From Caballeronia sordidicola (GTDB taxonomy: Bacteria > Pseudomonadota > Gammaproteobacteria > Burkholderiales > Burkholderiaceae), in assembly GCF_000729995.1 (NCBI RefSeq), contig NZ_JNFG01000037.1, positions 1 to 64,000 on the forward strand: DNA of 64,000 nt, in the 5' to 3' direction. The first letter of the stretch is position 1. Each line of letters starts with the position of its first letter. A model generated the notes under the pieces. That model saw only the letters and a list, made by a program, of their open reading frames with translations, searched no databases and had not been told where the DNA came from. The translations under genes and the position numbers were made by a program. Of this stretch, positions 42,002-51,314 are shown piece by piece.

Positions 42002-42304
42002 ATGCGCATATTTAACCATCCTGACCCTGAGGGCTTTACCCTCACGCGGCTCTTCAACGCTTTGAGCGACCCGGTGCGTCTCGACATCGTGCGGCATTTG
42101 TCGCGTGTCACGGAGGCCACCTGCGGCGAGCTCGACGGCGGCCGCCCGAAATCAAGCATGTCCCATCATTTCCGCATCTTGCGCGAGGCGGGTCTCGTCC
42201 AGACCCGCGTGGCCGGCACGGTTCATCAGAACACGTTGCGACGTGCCGAACTCGATAGCAGGTTTCCGGGCCTCATGGACGCCATCCTCAAGCAGATTCC
42301 CTGA
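42002..42304 (+). CDS. ArsR-family HTH repressor
   Basis: 100 residues, with the winged HTH pattern LFNALSDPVRLDIVRHLS, then SSMSHHFRILREAGLVQTRVAGTVHQNTLRRAEL. No metal-binding Cys-x-Cys pair is present, so it probably does not sense metals. The Cys in ATCGELDGG lies at the start of a helix and might serve as a thiol sensor of electrophiles, which would suit control of the divergent old yellow enzyme. That sensing mode is an inference. Confidence 0.9.
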   Translation: MRIFNHPDPEGFTLTRLFNALSDPVRLDIVRHLSRVTEATCGELDGGRPKSSMSHHFRILREAGLVQTRVAGTVHQNTLRRAELDSRFPGLMDAILKQIP

Positions 42305-42431
42305 GGACCTCGCTGATCACATGCAGCGTTTCAAGGTGACGGAGCGCGACGTTGCGCACGAGTTCCCTCGCAGCGGCACCAATCGCGGCTGCGCTTGCAG
42401 ATTGAAACCCATCACTTAAAAGGAATGATCG

Positions 42432-43427
42432 ATGTCCCGACTGCTTCCCGACGCGCTGAGCGCGCTTGCTGTTGACTCGCTGCTTGCCGCGGGCGCGTTG
42501 CCCGAGACCGCGCAATCGACGGCCCGTGCGCTTGTTTATGCCGACCTGCGCGGGTTGTCGTCGCATGGCGTGTCCCGTCTGCCGATGTATTGTGCGCAAC
42601 TCAGGAACGGCCGCGTCGATCCGTTGGCGCAGCCGCGCATCGTCTCGGATCGTGGTGCGGCCGTGCTGGTCGACGGCGCCGATGGACTCGCGTATCCCGC
42701 CTGCGATCTCGCGATAAACGCGCTGATCGAACGCGCGCGGCAGTTCGGCAGCGCGGTGGCGGGCGTGAGGCGCAGTCATCATTTCGGTGTCGGCGCGGCG
42801 CACCTGCAGGCGCTTGGCGCGGCGGGCATGGTCGGCCTCGCGTTCAGCAACTCGCCCGCGGCCATGCCCGCGTGGGGCGGTCGGCGCGCGCTCTTCGGCA
42901 CCAATCCGATTGCTGCCGTCTTCCCGCGCCGTCACGCGGAGCCGCTGGTGATCGACTTGGCGCTCTCGGAGATCGCACGCGGCAAGATTGCCATCGCCGC
43001 GCGTGACGGCAAGCCGATTCCGGAAGGCTGGGCGACCACCCGCGACGGCCAGCCGACGACCGATGCCCGTGCCGCCCTCGACGGCATGATGCTGCCGTTC
43101 GGCGGGGCGAAGGGCGCCATGCTGGCGTTGGTAGTCGAGTTATTGGCAGCGGCGCTGACCGGCGCGAACTTCGGTTACGAAGCCGGTTCGTTCCTGACAG
43201 AGGAGGGTGAGCGTTCCCGTATCGGCCATTTATTCTGGGCGATCGATCCGGGCGCACTGGCCGGCGACGACACCTATCTCTCGCGTGTTGAAACGCTGAT
43301 TGAAATGATGCTCATGGACGACGACGTCCGGCTTCCCGGCTATCGGAGAGAACGAATTGCCGAAGCTTCGGAACAGGAAGGGATTGATATTCCCGATACG
43401 TTGATCGCGCAATTGAAGGGAAGTTGA
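42432..43427 (+). CDS. Ldh-family (malate/L-lactate-type) dehydrogenase
   Basis: 331 residues, preceded by AAAAGGAATG. Matches the NAD(P)-dependent Ldh family unrelated to classical LDH: GLSSHGVSRLPMYCAQLRNG, with the catalytic His in SSHGVSR, then SHHFGVGAAHL, GTNPIAAVFPR and PFGGAKGAMLALVVELLAAALTG. Members reduce or oxidise 2-oxo and 2-hydroxy acids (malate, ureidoglycolate, 2,3-diketogulonate, imino acids). The substrate cannot be chosen from sequence. It may be co-transcribed with the ArsR gene (127-bp gap). Confidence 0.9.
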   Translation: MSRLLPDALSALAVDSLLAAGALPETAQSTARALVYADLRGLSSHGVSRLPMYCAQLRNGRVDPLAQPRIVSDRGAAVLVDGADGLAYPACDLAINALIERARQFGSAVAGVRRSHHFGVGAAHLQALGAAGMVGLAFSNSPAAMPAWGGRRALFGTNPIAAVFPRRHAEPLVIDLALSEIARGKIAIAARDGKPIPEGWATTRDGQPTTDARAALDGMMLPFGGAKGAMLALVVELLAAALTGANFGYEAGSFLTEEGERSRIGHLFWAIDPGALAGDDTYLSRVETLIEMMLMDDDVRLPGYRRERIAEASEQEGIDIPDTLIAQLKGS

Positions 43428-43555
43428 AATCATCAGCGTAGCGGATAGTTCCTCTCGCAAATAGCGATTTCCCTTGGCGCCCGGCGGGGATTAGGATGGT
43501 TTCGACCGGCTCGGTAGCACCTGCATATACCGGAAGCCTCGAGGGAGACCCAAGC

Positions 43556-46486
43556 ATGGAACATCACGCCCGCACGCAGGACGAGCGGCTCGAGATCAAG
43601 ACGACCACCTGCTACATGTGCGCTTGTCGTTGCGGTATTCGCGTGCATTTGCGCGAAGGCGAAGTGCGATACATCGATGGCAACCCGGAGCACCCACTCA
43701 ACCAGGGCGTGATCTGCGCGAAGGGCGCATCCGGAATCATGAAGCAGTATTCGCCCGCCCGGCTCACTCAGCCATTGATGCGCAAGGCAGGCGCCGAGCG
43801 AGGCAGCGCGCAGTTCGAACCGGTGTCGTGGGATGTCGCCTTCGATACCCTGGAAAAGCGCCTTGCCGCTATCCGTGCCACCGACCCCAAGAAATTCGCG
43901 CTCTTCACCGGCCGCGATCAGATGCAGGCGCTGACAGGCCTCTTCGCCAAACAGTTCGGTACGCCTAACTATGCGGCTCATGGCGGATTTTGTTCAGCCA
44001 ACATGGCAGCCGGCATGATCTACACGATCGGCGGCTCGTTTTGGGAATTCGGCGGTCCCGATCTCGACAGCGCCAAGTTGTTCTTCATGATCGGCACGGC
44101 GGAGGATCATCATTCGAATCCGCTGAAGATCGCGATCTCGAAGTTCAAGCGCGCGGGCGGTCGCTTTATCGCGATCAATCCCATCCGCACCGGTTACGCC
44201 GCCATTGCCGACGAATGGGTGCCGATCAAACCCGGCACAGACGGCGCGCTGTTCATGGCGTTTCTCCACGAGTTGATAGCAGCCGACGCCTGGGACCACG
44301 AGTTCGTGCAGCGCTATACGAACGCGGCCGATCTCGTCGATCTCACTGAACAGAGTGAGAACTTCGGCCTGTTCGTGAACGACCCGGATACACCCGCGGG
44401 CAATCCGCTGTTTCCGCAAAATCATGCGTGGTGGGATGTCGATGCGGCGCGCGCCGTGCCCCATCATTCCCCCGGCGTGACACCCGCGCTCGAGGGCCGC
44501 TATACGCTCGCGGACGGTACGCCCGTTGCGCCGTCGTTCACGCTGCTGCGTGAGCGCGTCGCGGATTGCACGCCCGAGTGGGCGGCTGATATCACGGGCA
44601 TTCCCGCTGCCACCATTCGCCGTCTCGCGCAGGAGATGATCCAGACGAGCCGCGATCACCGCATCACGCTGCCTATTCCCTGGACTGACGCGTGGGGCGA
44701 GACGCACGAAACCGTCACCGGCAACCCCGTCGCTTTTCACGCCATGCGCGGACTCGCTGCGCACTCCAACGGCTTCCAGTCGATCCGTGCGCTCGCGGTG
44801 CTGATGTCGCTGCTGGGCACGATCGACCGGCCCGGCGGCTTTCGGCATAAGTCGCCGTTTCCGCGTGCCGTGCCGCCATCGGCGAAACCGCCGAACAGTC
44901 CCGACGCCGTCAAGCCGAACACGCCGCTTGCAACCGGGCCGCTGGGCTGGCCTGCCGCGCCGGAAGATCTGTTCATCGATGAAAACGGCGGCCCCGTTCG
45001 CATTGATAAAGCGTTCTCGTGGGAGTACCCGCTTGCCGTGCATGGTGTGATGCATAGCGTGATCACCAACGCGTGGCGAGGCGACCCGTACCCGATCGAC
45101 ACGTTGATGATCTTCATGGCCAACATGGCCTGGAACTCGTCGATGAATACGACGAAGGTGCGCGAGATGCTCGTCGACAAACACGCGAACGGTGACTACA
45201 AGATTCCGTTTCTCGTGGTGTGCGATGCGTTCCAGTCGGAGATGACAGCGTTCGCCGATCTCATCCTGCCGGACACGACTTACCTTGAGCGCTACGACGC
45301 GATGTCGATGCTCGATCGTCCGATCTCCGAGTTCGACGGTCCGGCCGATTCAGTGCGGGTGCCGGTCGTGCCGCCTTCGGGGCAGTGCAAGCCGTTCCAG
45401 GAAGTGCTTATAGAACTTGCGTCGCGACTGAAGTTTCCGGCATTCACCACGGCCGAAGGGGCGCGGCGCTTTCGTGATTATCCTGACTTCGTGGTCAATT
45501 TCACGACGTCGCCCAATTCCGGGGTGGGATTCCTGATTGGATGGCGTGGCAAGGATGGGGACAAGGCGCTGGTCGGCGAGCCGAATCCGAAGCAGTGGGA
45601 ACAGTACGCAAAGAATAACTGCGTGTTCCATCACGTGATGCCGGAACACTTGCAGTACATGCGCAACTGCAACGGGCCGTATCTGGACTGGGCGGTGAAA
45701 AATGGCTTTCGCAAGTTCCGCGAACCAATCGTCATCCAGCTTTATTCCGATGTCATGCAGAAGTTTCGTCTCGCCGCGCAAGGGCGAACGAAAGGCAGGC
45801 AGCCTCCCGATCACCTGCGCGAGCGCGTCGAAAAATACTTCGACCCGCTGCCATTCTGGTACGCGCCGCTTGAAAGCAATTCAACCGATCTCGAGCGCTT
45901 TCCGCTCGCCGCCGTCACGCAGCGGCCGATGGCGATGTATCACTCATGGGACTCGCAGAATGCGTGGTTGCGTCAGATCCACGGCGAGAATTATCTCTAC
46001 ATGAATCCGTTGATGGCGGCCGAGAACGGCATTGCGGACGGCGGCTGGATTTACGTTGAATCGCAGTGGGGCCGCGTGCGCTGCATGGCGCGCTTCAGTG
46101 AAACGGTTGAGCCGGGGACGGTATGGACCTGGAATGCGATCGGCAAGGCGTCGGGCGCATGGAACCTTGGCGCGGACGCGAACGAATCGCAGCGTGGCTT
46201 CCTCCTCAATCACCTGATCACCGACGAACTGCCCGGTACGGACCACGCGGACGAAGCCGCCGGACGTGTCTCGAACTCGGACCCGATAACAGGACAGGCT
46301 GCGTGGTACGACGTGCGCGTACGGATCTATGCGGCAGAAGCCGACGCGAAACACACGCTGCCGCAGTTCGACGCCATGCATTCGCTGCCGGGTTCGAACG
46401 GCGTGATATCGCGGATCGTGCAGACCTACTTCGCGGGGCAAGGCAAATTCGCGGCACGGCTGCGCGGTGCGGTAGGGCGCAAGTAG
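43556..46486 (+). CDS. soeA: Molybdopterin oxidoreductase, probable sulfite dehydrogenase SoeA
   Basis: 976 residues from the ATG at 43556 (GAGGGAG upstream). A [4Fe-4S] site is formed by CYMCACRC and ICAKG (Cys19, Cys22, Cys26, Cys54). The likely Mo ligand is Cys146 in HGGFCSANMAAG, which puts it with the Psr/Phs/Soe branch of the DMSO-reductase family. No twin-arginine signal is visible, so the enzyme faces the cytoplasm, as SoeABC does. The order catalytic subunit, FeS subunit, DmsC-like anchor also matches SoeABC, which oxidises cytoplasmic sulfite to sulfate with quinone. Another sulfur compound as substrate is possible. Confidence 0.75.
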   Translation: MEHHARTQDERLEIKTTTCYMCACRCGIRVHLREGEVRYIDGNPEHPLNQGVICAKGASGIMKQYSPARLTQPLMRKAGAERGSAQFEPVSWDVAFDTLEKRLAAIRATDPKKFALFTGRDQMQALTGLFAKQFGTPNYAAHGGFCSANMAAGMIYTIGGSFWEFGGPDLDSAKLFFMIGTAEDHHSNPLKIAISKFKRAGGRFIAINPIRTGYAAIADEWVPIKPGTDGALFMAFLHELIAADAWDHEFVQRYTNAADLVDLTEQSENFGLFVNDPDTPAGNPLFPQNHAWWDVDAARAVPHHSPGVTPALEGRYTLADGTPVAPSFTLLRERVADCTPEWAADITGIPAATIRRLAQEMIQTSRDHRITLPIPWTDAWGETHETVTGNPVAFHAMRGLAAHSNGFQSIRALAVLMSLLGTIDRPGGFRHKSPFPRAVPPSAKPPNSPDAVKPNTPLATGPLGWPAAPEDLFIDENGGPVRIDKAFSWEYPLAVHGVMHSVITNAWRGDPYPIDTLMIFMANMAWNSSMNTTKVREMLVDKHANGDYKIPFLVVCDAFQSEMTAFADLILPDTTYLERYDAMSMLDRPISEFDGPADSVRVPVVPPSGQCKPFQEVLIELASRLKFPAFTTAEGARRFRDYPDFVVNFTTSPNSGVGFLIGWRGKDGDKALVGEPNPKQWEQYAKNNCVFHHVMPEHLQYMRNCNGPYLDWAVKNGFRKFREPIVIQLYSDVMQKFRLAAQGRTKGRQPPDHLRERVEKYFDPLPFWYAPLESNSTDLERFPLAAVTQRPMAMYHSWDSQNAWLRQIHGENYLYMNPLMAAENGIADGGWIYVESQWGRVRCMARFSETVEPGTVWTWNAIGKASGAWNLGADANESQRGFLLNHLITDELPGTDHADEAAGRVSNSDPITGQAAWYDVRVRIYAAEADAKHTLPQFDAMHSLPGSNGVISRIVQTYFAGQGKFAARLRGAVGRK

Positions 46487-46513
46487 CGACTCTAAGAAGC
46501 AAGGGGACATGCA

Positions 46514-47272
46514 ATGACTCAAATGGCGCTGGTGATCGACCTGAACGTGTGCGTGGGATGCCATGCTTGCGTGACGAGTTGCAAGGAGTGGAATACATCG
46601 GGCGAGTCGGGCAGCCTTGCCGACCTCAATCCCTACGACGCCGATCCGTCCGGCACGTTCTTCAATCGGGTCCAGAGCTTCGAGGCGGGCAGTTATCCGA
46701 ACGCTGAGACTATTCATTTCCCGAAGTCGTGCCTGCACTGCGAGGACCCGCCGTGCGTGCCGGTGTGTCCAACCGGTGCGAGTTATAAGCGCAAGGAAGA
46801 CGGGCTTGTGCTGGTGGACTTCGATAAATGCATCGGCTGCAAGTACTGTGCTTGGGCGTGCCCGTACGGCGCACGCGAACTGGACGAAGAGCGCAAGGAG
46901 ATGACGAAGTGCACGTTGTGCGTGGATCGTATCCATGATGAAAATCTCTCCGATCGGGATCGACAACCGGCGTGTGTGCTCGCCTGTCCGACCTCTGCAC
47001 GATTGTTTGGTGACATTCACGATCCGGAATCCGTGGTGTCGAAAGCGATCAAGGAGCGAGGGGGGTATCAGTTGATGCCTGAATGGGACACGAAGCCCGC
47101 GAACCATTATTTGCCGCGCAAGATGACGCCGGCTTCTGGGTGTGGGGAGGGCGGGTGTTCGTGCAAGACGGCATCCGCCGAGTCCATGCCGCAAACCTTG
47201 GACGCGCAACTCGAGGGTGGGCAATTGAATCTTGCGTCGGTCGCGACGCGCATCCAAAGGACTCCGCAATGA
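46514..47272 (+). CDS. soeB: Four-cluster iron-sulfur subunit, probable SoeB
   Basis: 252 residues. Four ferredoxin-like Cys groups are visible: CVGCHACVTSCKEWN, CLHCEDPPCVPVCPTGA, CIGCKYCAWACPYG and CTLCVDR with CVLACPTSA. They would carry electrons from the molybdenum subunit to the membrane anchor. A C-terminal CGEGGCSC segment adds three cysteines beyond the family core. The stop overlaps the anchor gene as ATGA. Confidence 0.85.
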   Translation: MTQMALVIDLNVCVGCHACVTSCKEWNTSGESGSLADLNPYDADPSGTFFNRVQSFEAGSYPNAETIHFPKSCLHCEDPPCVPVCPTGASYKRKEDGLVLVDFDKCIGCKYCAWACPYGARELDEERKEMTKCTLCVDRIHDENLSDRDRQPACVLACPTSARLFGDIHDPESVVSKAIKERGGYQLMPEWDTKPANHYLPRKMTPASGCGEGGCSCKTASAESMPQTLDAQLEGGQLNLASVATRIQRTPQ

Positions 47273-48219
47273 ACCCCGCTTTCTCAGTCGTCTTCCTCAC
47301 CACGCTAAGCGGTGCGGCGCAGGGCCTGTTGATCGCGCTCGTCGGCGTGGAGACGGCCTCTTATCTGGGCCTTCTCGCAGCCCCGCCGAGCGCGTTCTAT
47401 GTCGCGGGCGCGGCGTTGTCGGTGGTGCTTGGCGGACTCGGACTCATCGCCTCGTTCTTCCATCTCGGGCATCCTGAACGCGCCTGGCGGGCGGTCGCGA
47501 TGTGGCGAACCTCGTGGTTATCGCGTGAATGCCTCTGCCTGCCGGCGTTTCTCGCGTGCGACTTTTTCTACGGCCTGGCGCACTGGTTCGGCTCACCATG
47601 GTCGCTCGCGGTGGGGACGTTTGGCGTGATCGCGAGCGCCGCGCTCTTCGTGTGCTCGGCCATGATCTACGCATGCCTGCGCTTCCTGCAAGAGTGGGCC
47701 ACGCCGCTCACGCTGGCCAACTTCGTCCTGCTTGGCTGCGCGTCCGGATTTACGCTGGTCACCGCATTGAGCGCGTGGTTCGCGCCTGCACTGACTGCGG
47801 GGCTTGCGACCTGTGCATGCGCATTGACGCTTGCCGGTTGCGCGAGCCGGTCGGCATCGCTCGTGCGCAACGCACGATTGCGGCCCAAGTCCACCGTGCA
47901 GAGCGCGACGGGGATCAAGAATGCCAAGGTCGTGCAGGTATCACGCGGTTTCACGGCCGGCGCATTCAATCTGCGCGAGTTCTTTCACGGTAAATCGGCC
48001 GGCACGCTGCGCGGGGTCAAGTGGGGCTTCCTTGCGACTGCATTCGTGGTGCCTGTAGTACTGCTGGCGCTGGGCGCAGGCGTGCATTCGATCGGCGTCT
48101 CCGTCGTCCTGCTGGCCGCGGCGTGTCTCGTGCAGTACGCGGGCCTGGTGGCGGAGCGATGGTTCTTCTTCGCCGAGGCAAAGCATCCGCAAAACCTTTA
48201 TTACGCGCGAGTGGGATGA
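47269..48219 (+). CDS. soeC: DmsC-like membrane anchor, probable SoeC
   Basis: 316 residues from the ATG at 47269, coupled to the FeS subunit. About eight membrane helices are evident (for example VVFLTTLSGAAQGLLIALVGV and FYVAGAALSVVLGGLGLIASF), with the DmsC-type motif FHLGHPERAWRAVAMWRTSWLSRE and the late segment AGLVAERWFFFAEAKHPQNLYY. It would bind quinone and receive electrons from the FeS subunit. Long upstream in-frame extensions are inside the preceding gene and not credible. Confidence 0.87.
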   Translation: MNPAFSVVFLTTLSGAAQGLLIALVGVETASYLGLLAAPPSAFYVAGAALSVVLGGLGLIASFFHLGHPERAWRAVAMWRTSWLSRECLCLPAFLACDFFYGLAHWFGSPWSLAVGTFGVIASAALFVCSAMIYACLRFLQEWATPLTLANFVLLGCASGFTLVTALSAWFAPALTAGLATCACALTLAGCASRSASLVRNARLRPKSTVQSATGIKNAKVVQVSRGFTAGAFNLREFFHGKSAGTLRGVKWGFLATAFVVPVVLLALGAGVHSIGVSVVLLAAACLVQYAGLVAERWFFFAEAKHPQNLYYARVG

Positions 48220-48754
48220 CGCTTGGGTTGGGCGTCGAAACTCGGTTGGACCCCGCACGATCAAGACGAAATAAGGCAGCACACGTGCCTCACAATAACG
48301 ATCCACGGTCGACCACTACAGCGGAGCAGAGCGCTCCCGGAGCGACAAGTATCCAGTTGCTCCCTTCAAAATCTTGCATGCAAAACTCTCGGCGAGATGT
48401 TAAGCCGCCGAGTTCACTACACGCGTGAAATATTGCGTAAGGCCTTAAGAAGGTCGCCTCCTTTTCGCACGGTTCATTCGCTCGAAAACTTGGATCATCC
48501 CCCTAACGACTCAGCCTTTAGGCATGCGCCCAAGGAACGCTCTCACATAGGCGATGGCGAACCGCGCTTGGGCGGAGAGGTATCGGAAACGTTAGCGATG
48601 GAACGTGAACATTCACGTGTCATCAGGCGCGCTTCCAGGAGTCGGCGTGCGACCGTTCGTTTCAAAGCTACTGCTTTTGAAAAGCTTAGCCCGGCGAATG
48701 GCAGGCATCGTGTTCGATCAGCGCAACTTCAACGATGGATTAACGGGGGCAGGT
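48220..48754. other. Intergenic region with a 16-bp palindrome and a possible LysR remnant
   Basis: No intact gene is supported in these 535 bp. On the minus strand about 48515-48590 a short frame reads YLSAQARFAIAYVRAFLGRMPKG followed by a stop; it resembles the last residues of a LysR regulator but is cut off by a stop immediately upstream. The perfect palindrome at 48603-48618 is the clearest element. Confidence 0.4.
48603..48618. promoter_or_regulatory. Palindrome ACGTGAA-CA-TTCACGT
   Basis: Perfect 7-bp arms around two bases, about 137 bp upstream of the LprI-like gene. It has the form of a dimeric regulator site. No regulator gene is adjacent. Confidence 0.45.
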
Positions 48755-49240
48755 ATGACAAGGTCAGGAAAATTGGAATCGAAGTTGTTCAACGTGAAGC
48801 GTGTTGCCGGGACCGCCACGCTGGCGTTATTGCTGTTGGGTGGCGGCTTTTCCGGATCCGCACAGGCGGCGAGCTTCCATTGCGGCAAGAAGGTCTCAAG
48901 CTCGGAAAAGCTCGTTTGCAACGATCCCGAACTGTCCACTCTCGACGACAAGCTGGCGATCGCCTACAAGCGCGCTAAAGACGTTACGCCCGACACAGAA
49001 GCTTTTGAGGACGATCGGGTCAAGCAGTGGCAATGGCGTCAACACAATTGCAAGGACAAGATCTGCGTGGTCAACTGGTACAACCGTCGCATCAGTGAAC
49101 TCGATGCGGACTTCGATCAGGGTAGCGAGAATCAGGTTACCGTGCTTAAGGCCAGCCTTGCTGAGCAAAAAATAGTGCCACCGGCTCAAGCGGCCGTGTT
49201 GAGGATTAAAGGCGACACAGGTTCGTTGTCGATGCAATAG
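48755..49240 (+). CDS. Secreted LprI-like (DUF1311-type) protein
   Basis: 161 residues from the ATG at 48755. A signal peptide (VAGTATLALLLLGGGFSGSAQA) is followed by FHCGKKVSSSEKLVCNDPELSTLDDKLAIAYKRA, then a stretch with paired cysteines (HNCKDKICVVNWYNRRISELD). That Cys pattern and the 'CxDPELSxLDxxLAxAYK' segment mark the LprI-like lysozyme-inhibitor family. It is probably periplasmic or surface-exposed; a role in lysozyme resistance is known for some members but not certain here. Confidence 0.85.
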   Translation: MTRSGKLESKLFNVKRVAGTATLALLLLGGGFSGSAQAASFHCGKKVSSSEKLVCNDPELSTLDDKLAIAYKRAKDVTPDTEAFEDDRVKQWQWRQHNCKDKICVVNWYNRRISELDADFDQGSENQVTVLKASLAEQKIVPPAQAAVLRIKGDTGSLSMQ

Positions 49241-49463
49241 CATGCAGACGTTGATTGTCTAAAGGGGGTTCTTGCGCGCGGGACTTCCCAAGATGGCAGC
49301 AACTATCCTGGGCGCGAATGCCTGCCTCATCGCAGTCGATCTCGCTGGAGCCGAACCAACGAAACCTTGGGTATCGACCCAGCATGCTTCGCGCGAATGC
49401 GCTACGACTTGCCGCAGGATGTCGCCAGCCAAGCGACATCCTGATTAGTAGCCTATCGTTGAT

Positions 49464-49697
49464 TCATTTGGTCCCTGGCTGTTCAAACGGGGACCGCGGC
49501 AAGGGCTCGCCATCTACGAACGCCGTGGCGCTGCGCACAGCAAACTCGAACGCACAGTCACGATTGGCGAACTGTCCAAGATTGCCAAGAGAGGTCGCTT
49601 CGCCATCCTCTTCCAGGATGGAAACGCGGGCCAGAAACGTGTTGCCTAGTCTTGTTACCGACGGTTGAATAGCAGCACCATGGTGATAAAAGACCAT
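49464..49697 (-). CDS. Small conserved protein of unknown function
   Basis: 77 residues from the ATG at 49697, chosen because GAAAGGAG lies just before it; an in-frame ATG at 49748 would add 17 unlikely residues. The sequence is compact and protein-like: YHHGAAIQPSVTRLGNTFLARVSILEEDGEATSLGNLGQFA, then FAVRSATAFVDGEPLP. I have an impression of similar small proteins in Burkholderiaceae, but I cannot name a function. No signal peptide or membrane segment. Confidence 0.7.
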   Translation of the reverse strand: MVFYHHGAAIQPSVTRLGNTFLARVSILEEDGEATSLGNLGQFANRDCAFEFAVRSATAFVDGEPLPRSPFEQPGTK

Positions 49698-50294
49698 TGC
49701 ATCTCCTTTCATTTGATTGTCGATCTCCGATAACTTTAGCCCCGCCATTCACCGATCAAAAATATTATTTTCCACGCCGGGACATAATTAAAAGCAGAAG
49801 CCCTCCACCTGGACGATGCGCGCACACGACCATGATCCGCCGTATGCGAGCTGGATGCAGGTAGCATCGGTGTGGTGAAGTGGTCACATAAAAACGTTTC
49901 GAATGGGCCGCCTTATGAAGTTACCCGGGTCTGGCGACCATTATGTGACGCGAGTGTTTTTTGCGCTAACGTGAGGATGAAGACCGCCTTAAGGAGTGAT
50001 GCCGTTGGCTTTGTCAAAGCGCATCGCAGCGTGTTTGACATTATCGTGCGGGAGAATGGGGGTGCGACCGCAACGGGTAAGCGGTTATGCCGAGCGCGAG
50101 TTTGTCTTGAGTCGCCCGTGCACAGGTAATGGCGATGGCGTAATGACACTGCTTTAAGGATCATCCAATCGAATGCGTATTTTTCGGCCTCTCATGCTTG
50201 AATTCGTGACCGACCACTCGATCGTGCGGTCGGCGCGATCTGACTCCTTCATATCGAATCTCAATGCCCTGCGGCAAGTTTTCAGGCGGTCCCG
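49698..50294. other. Intergenic region with a spaced inverted repeat
   Basis: These 597 bp hold no gene that I can support. A frame of 85 codons at 49872-50129 starts with GTG, lacks a clear ribosome-binding site and resembles nothing I know. The repeat at 49883-49949 is the notable element. A weak hairpin, CCGACC/GGTCGG, lies near 50209-50232. Confidence 0.5.
49883..49949. repeat. Spaced inverted repeat GTCACATAA/TTATGTGAC
   Basis: Perfect 9-bp arms at 49883-49891 and 49941-49949 are 49 bp apart. The spacing would let one looped dimer or two protomers on nearby helical faces bind. Confidence 0.45.
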
Positions 50295-51308
50295 GTGACC
50301 AGCGCCCACACACGTAACGTCGCGATCCTGCTCGCGTTGCTTGGGGTCGGTCTCTCGATGGGCGTGCCTTTTCTATTAGGCTCCCACGCGTTGTTTGCCG
50401 GCCTTCGAACCATCCCGGTAGAAGTATTCGTGGTGCTGGCTGCAAGCGCCGCTGTGAGTGCGCTAGCGAAGGCCGGCAAGCTGCAACTCATGCAAACGAC
50501 ACTTGGCTTGCATGTTTCTTTCATGCGCACGTTTGCGATCACTCTCGTGACGGACTTAGCCTTCCTGGTGTCACCGATGGGCGCAGCCGGGTACGGGGTC
50601 AATATCGGCCTGCTTCAGCGCGCCGGGGCTTCGTGGGCGACAGCCACCACCGTTGTGGGCGCCGACCAGGCACTCGACCTGACGTTCTTCGGGGTAGCGG
50701 TCCCGATTGCGCTTCTGTTCTCTATCGGCCCTTTAGCGCATTTCCTTCCGAGGGTGAGTTTATCCACGGTTGCCGTCACGCTCGCAGGTGTCGCAATCCT
50801 GATGGGCGCTCTTTGGATGTGCCGTCGCTATGTCGCACGTGCACTCGACGCGGCGGGCCATCTTGTCCCATGGCTCAGGGCTCGACGGTCCCGCTGGGAC
50901 AAATTTCGCCACAGCGTGCATCAGCAGTGGCGCCTGCTCATCACAGGGCCTCGTGACAGGTTGGTCGCGCTGTTGCTGCTAACCACGCTGCAGTGGCTGC
51001 TTCGCTATAGCGCCCTATGGTTCATCTTGCTGGAACTCGGATACCGGTTGCCGCTGGGCTTTGTCCTCGCGGTGCAGGCAGTGGTGTTGCACGCGGCACT
51101 TTGGACTGGCGTTCCTGCAGGCGGGGGCGGGGGAGACCTGGCGCTTGCAGCTGCGTTTGCGGCCTGGGTTCCGCGGACGGTCATGGCGACGGCCCTGGTT
51201 CTTTGGCGATTCGCGACGCTCTATTGCCCGCTGTTGCTGGGCGCAATGGGCTTTCTCGCGCTTGCGTGGCGCCGCCGCGCGGCCACACCTGCTCCGGCTC
51301 GTGACTGA
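50295..51308 (+). CDS. YbhN/UPF0104-type integral membrane protein
   Basis: 337 residues with a GTG start. About eight membrane helices, with the family segment TFAITLVTDLAFLVSPMGAAGYGVNIGLLQRAG and the late glycine-rich motif VPAGGGGGDLALAAAFAAW. The family is related to the flippase domain of lysylphosphatidylglycerol synthases and often pairs with glycosyltransferases that work on lipid carriers. Here a family 2 glycosyltransferase lies convergent and adjacent. The transported lipid is unknown. Confidence 0.85.
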   Translation: MTSAHTRNVAILLALLGVGLSMGVPFLLGSHALFAGLRTIPVEVFVVLAASAAVSALAKAGKLQLMQTTLGLHVSFMRTFAITLVTDLAFLVSPMGAAGYGVNIGLLQRAGASWATATTVVGADQALDLTFFGVAVPIALLFSIGPLAHFLPRVSLSTVAVTLAGVAILMGALWMCRRYVARALDAAGHLVPWLRARRSRWDKFRHSVHQQWRLLITGPRDRLVALLLLTTLQWLLRYSALWFILLELGYRLPLGFVLAVQAVVLHAALWTGVPAGGGGGDLALAAAFAAWVPRTVMATALVLWRFATLYCPLLLGAMGFLALAWRRRAATPAPARD

Positions 51309-51314
51309 GGCATA

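Noticed and set aside
43994..47269. Two minus-strand frames of about 400 and 440 codons
   Set aside because: Antisense to the molybdoenzyme genes; composition typical of shadow frames.
49872..50129. Plus-strand frame of 85 codons with GTG start
   Set aside because: It spans a spaced inverted repeat, has no clear ribosome-binding site and resembles no protein I know; a real small gene from 49978 cannot be excluded.
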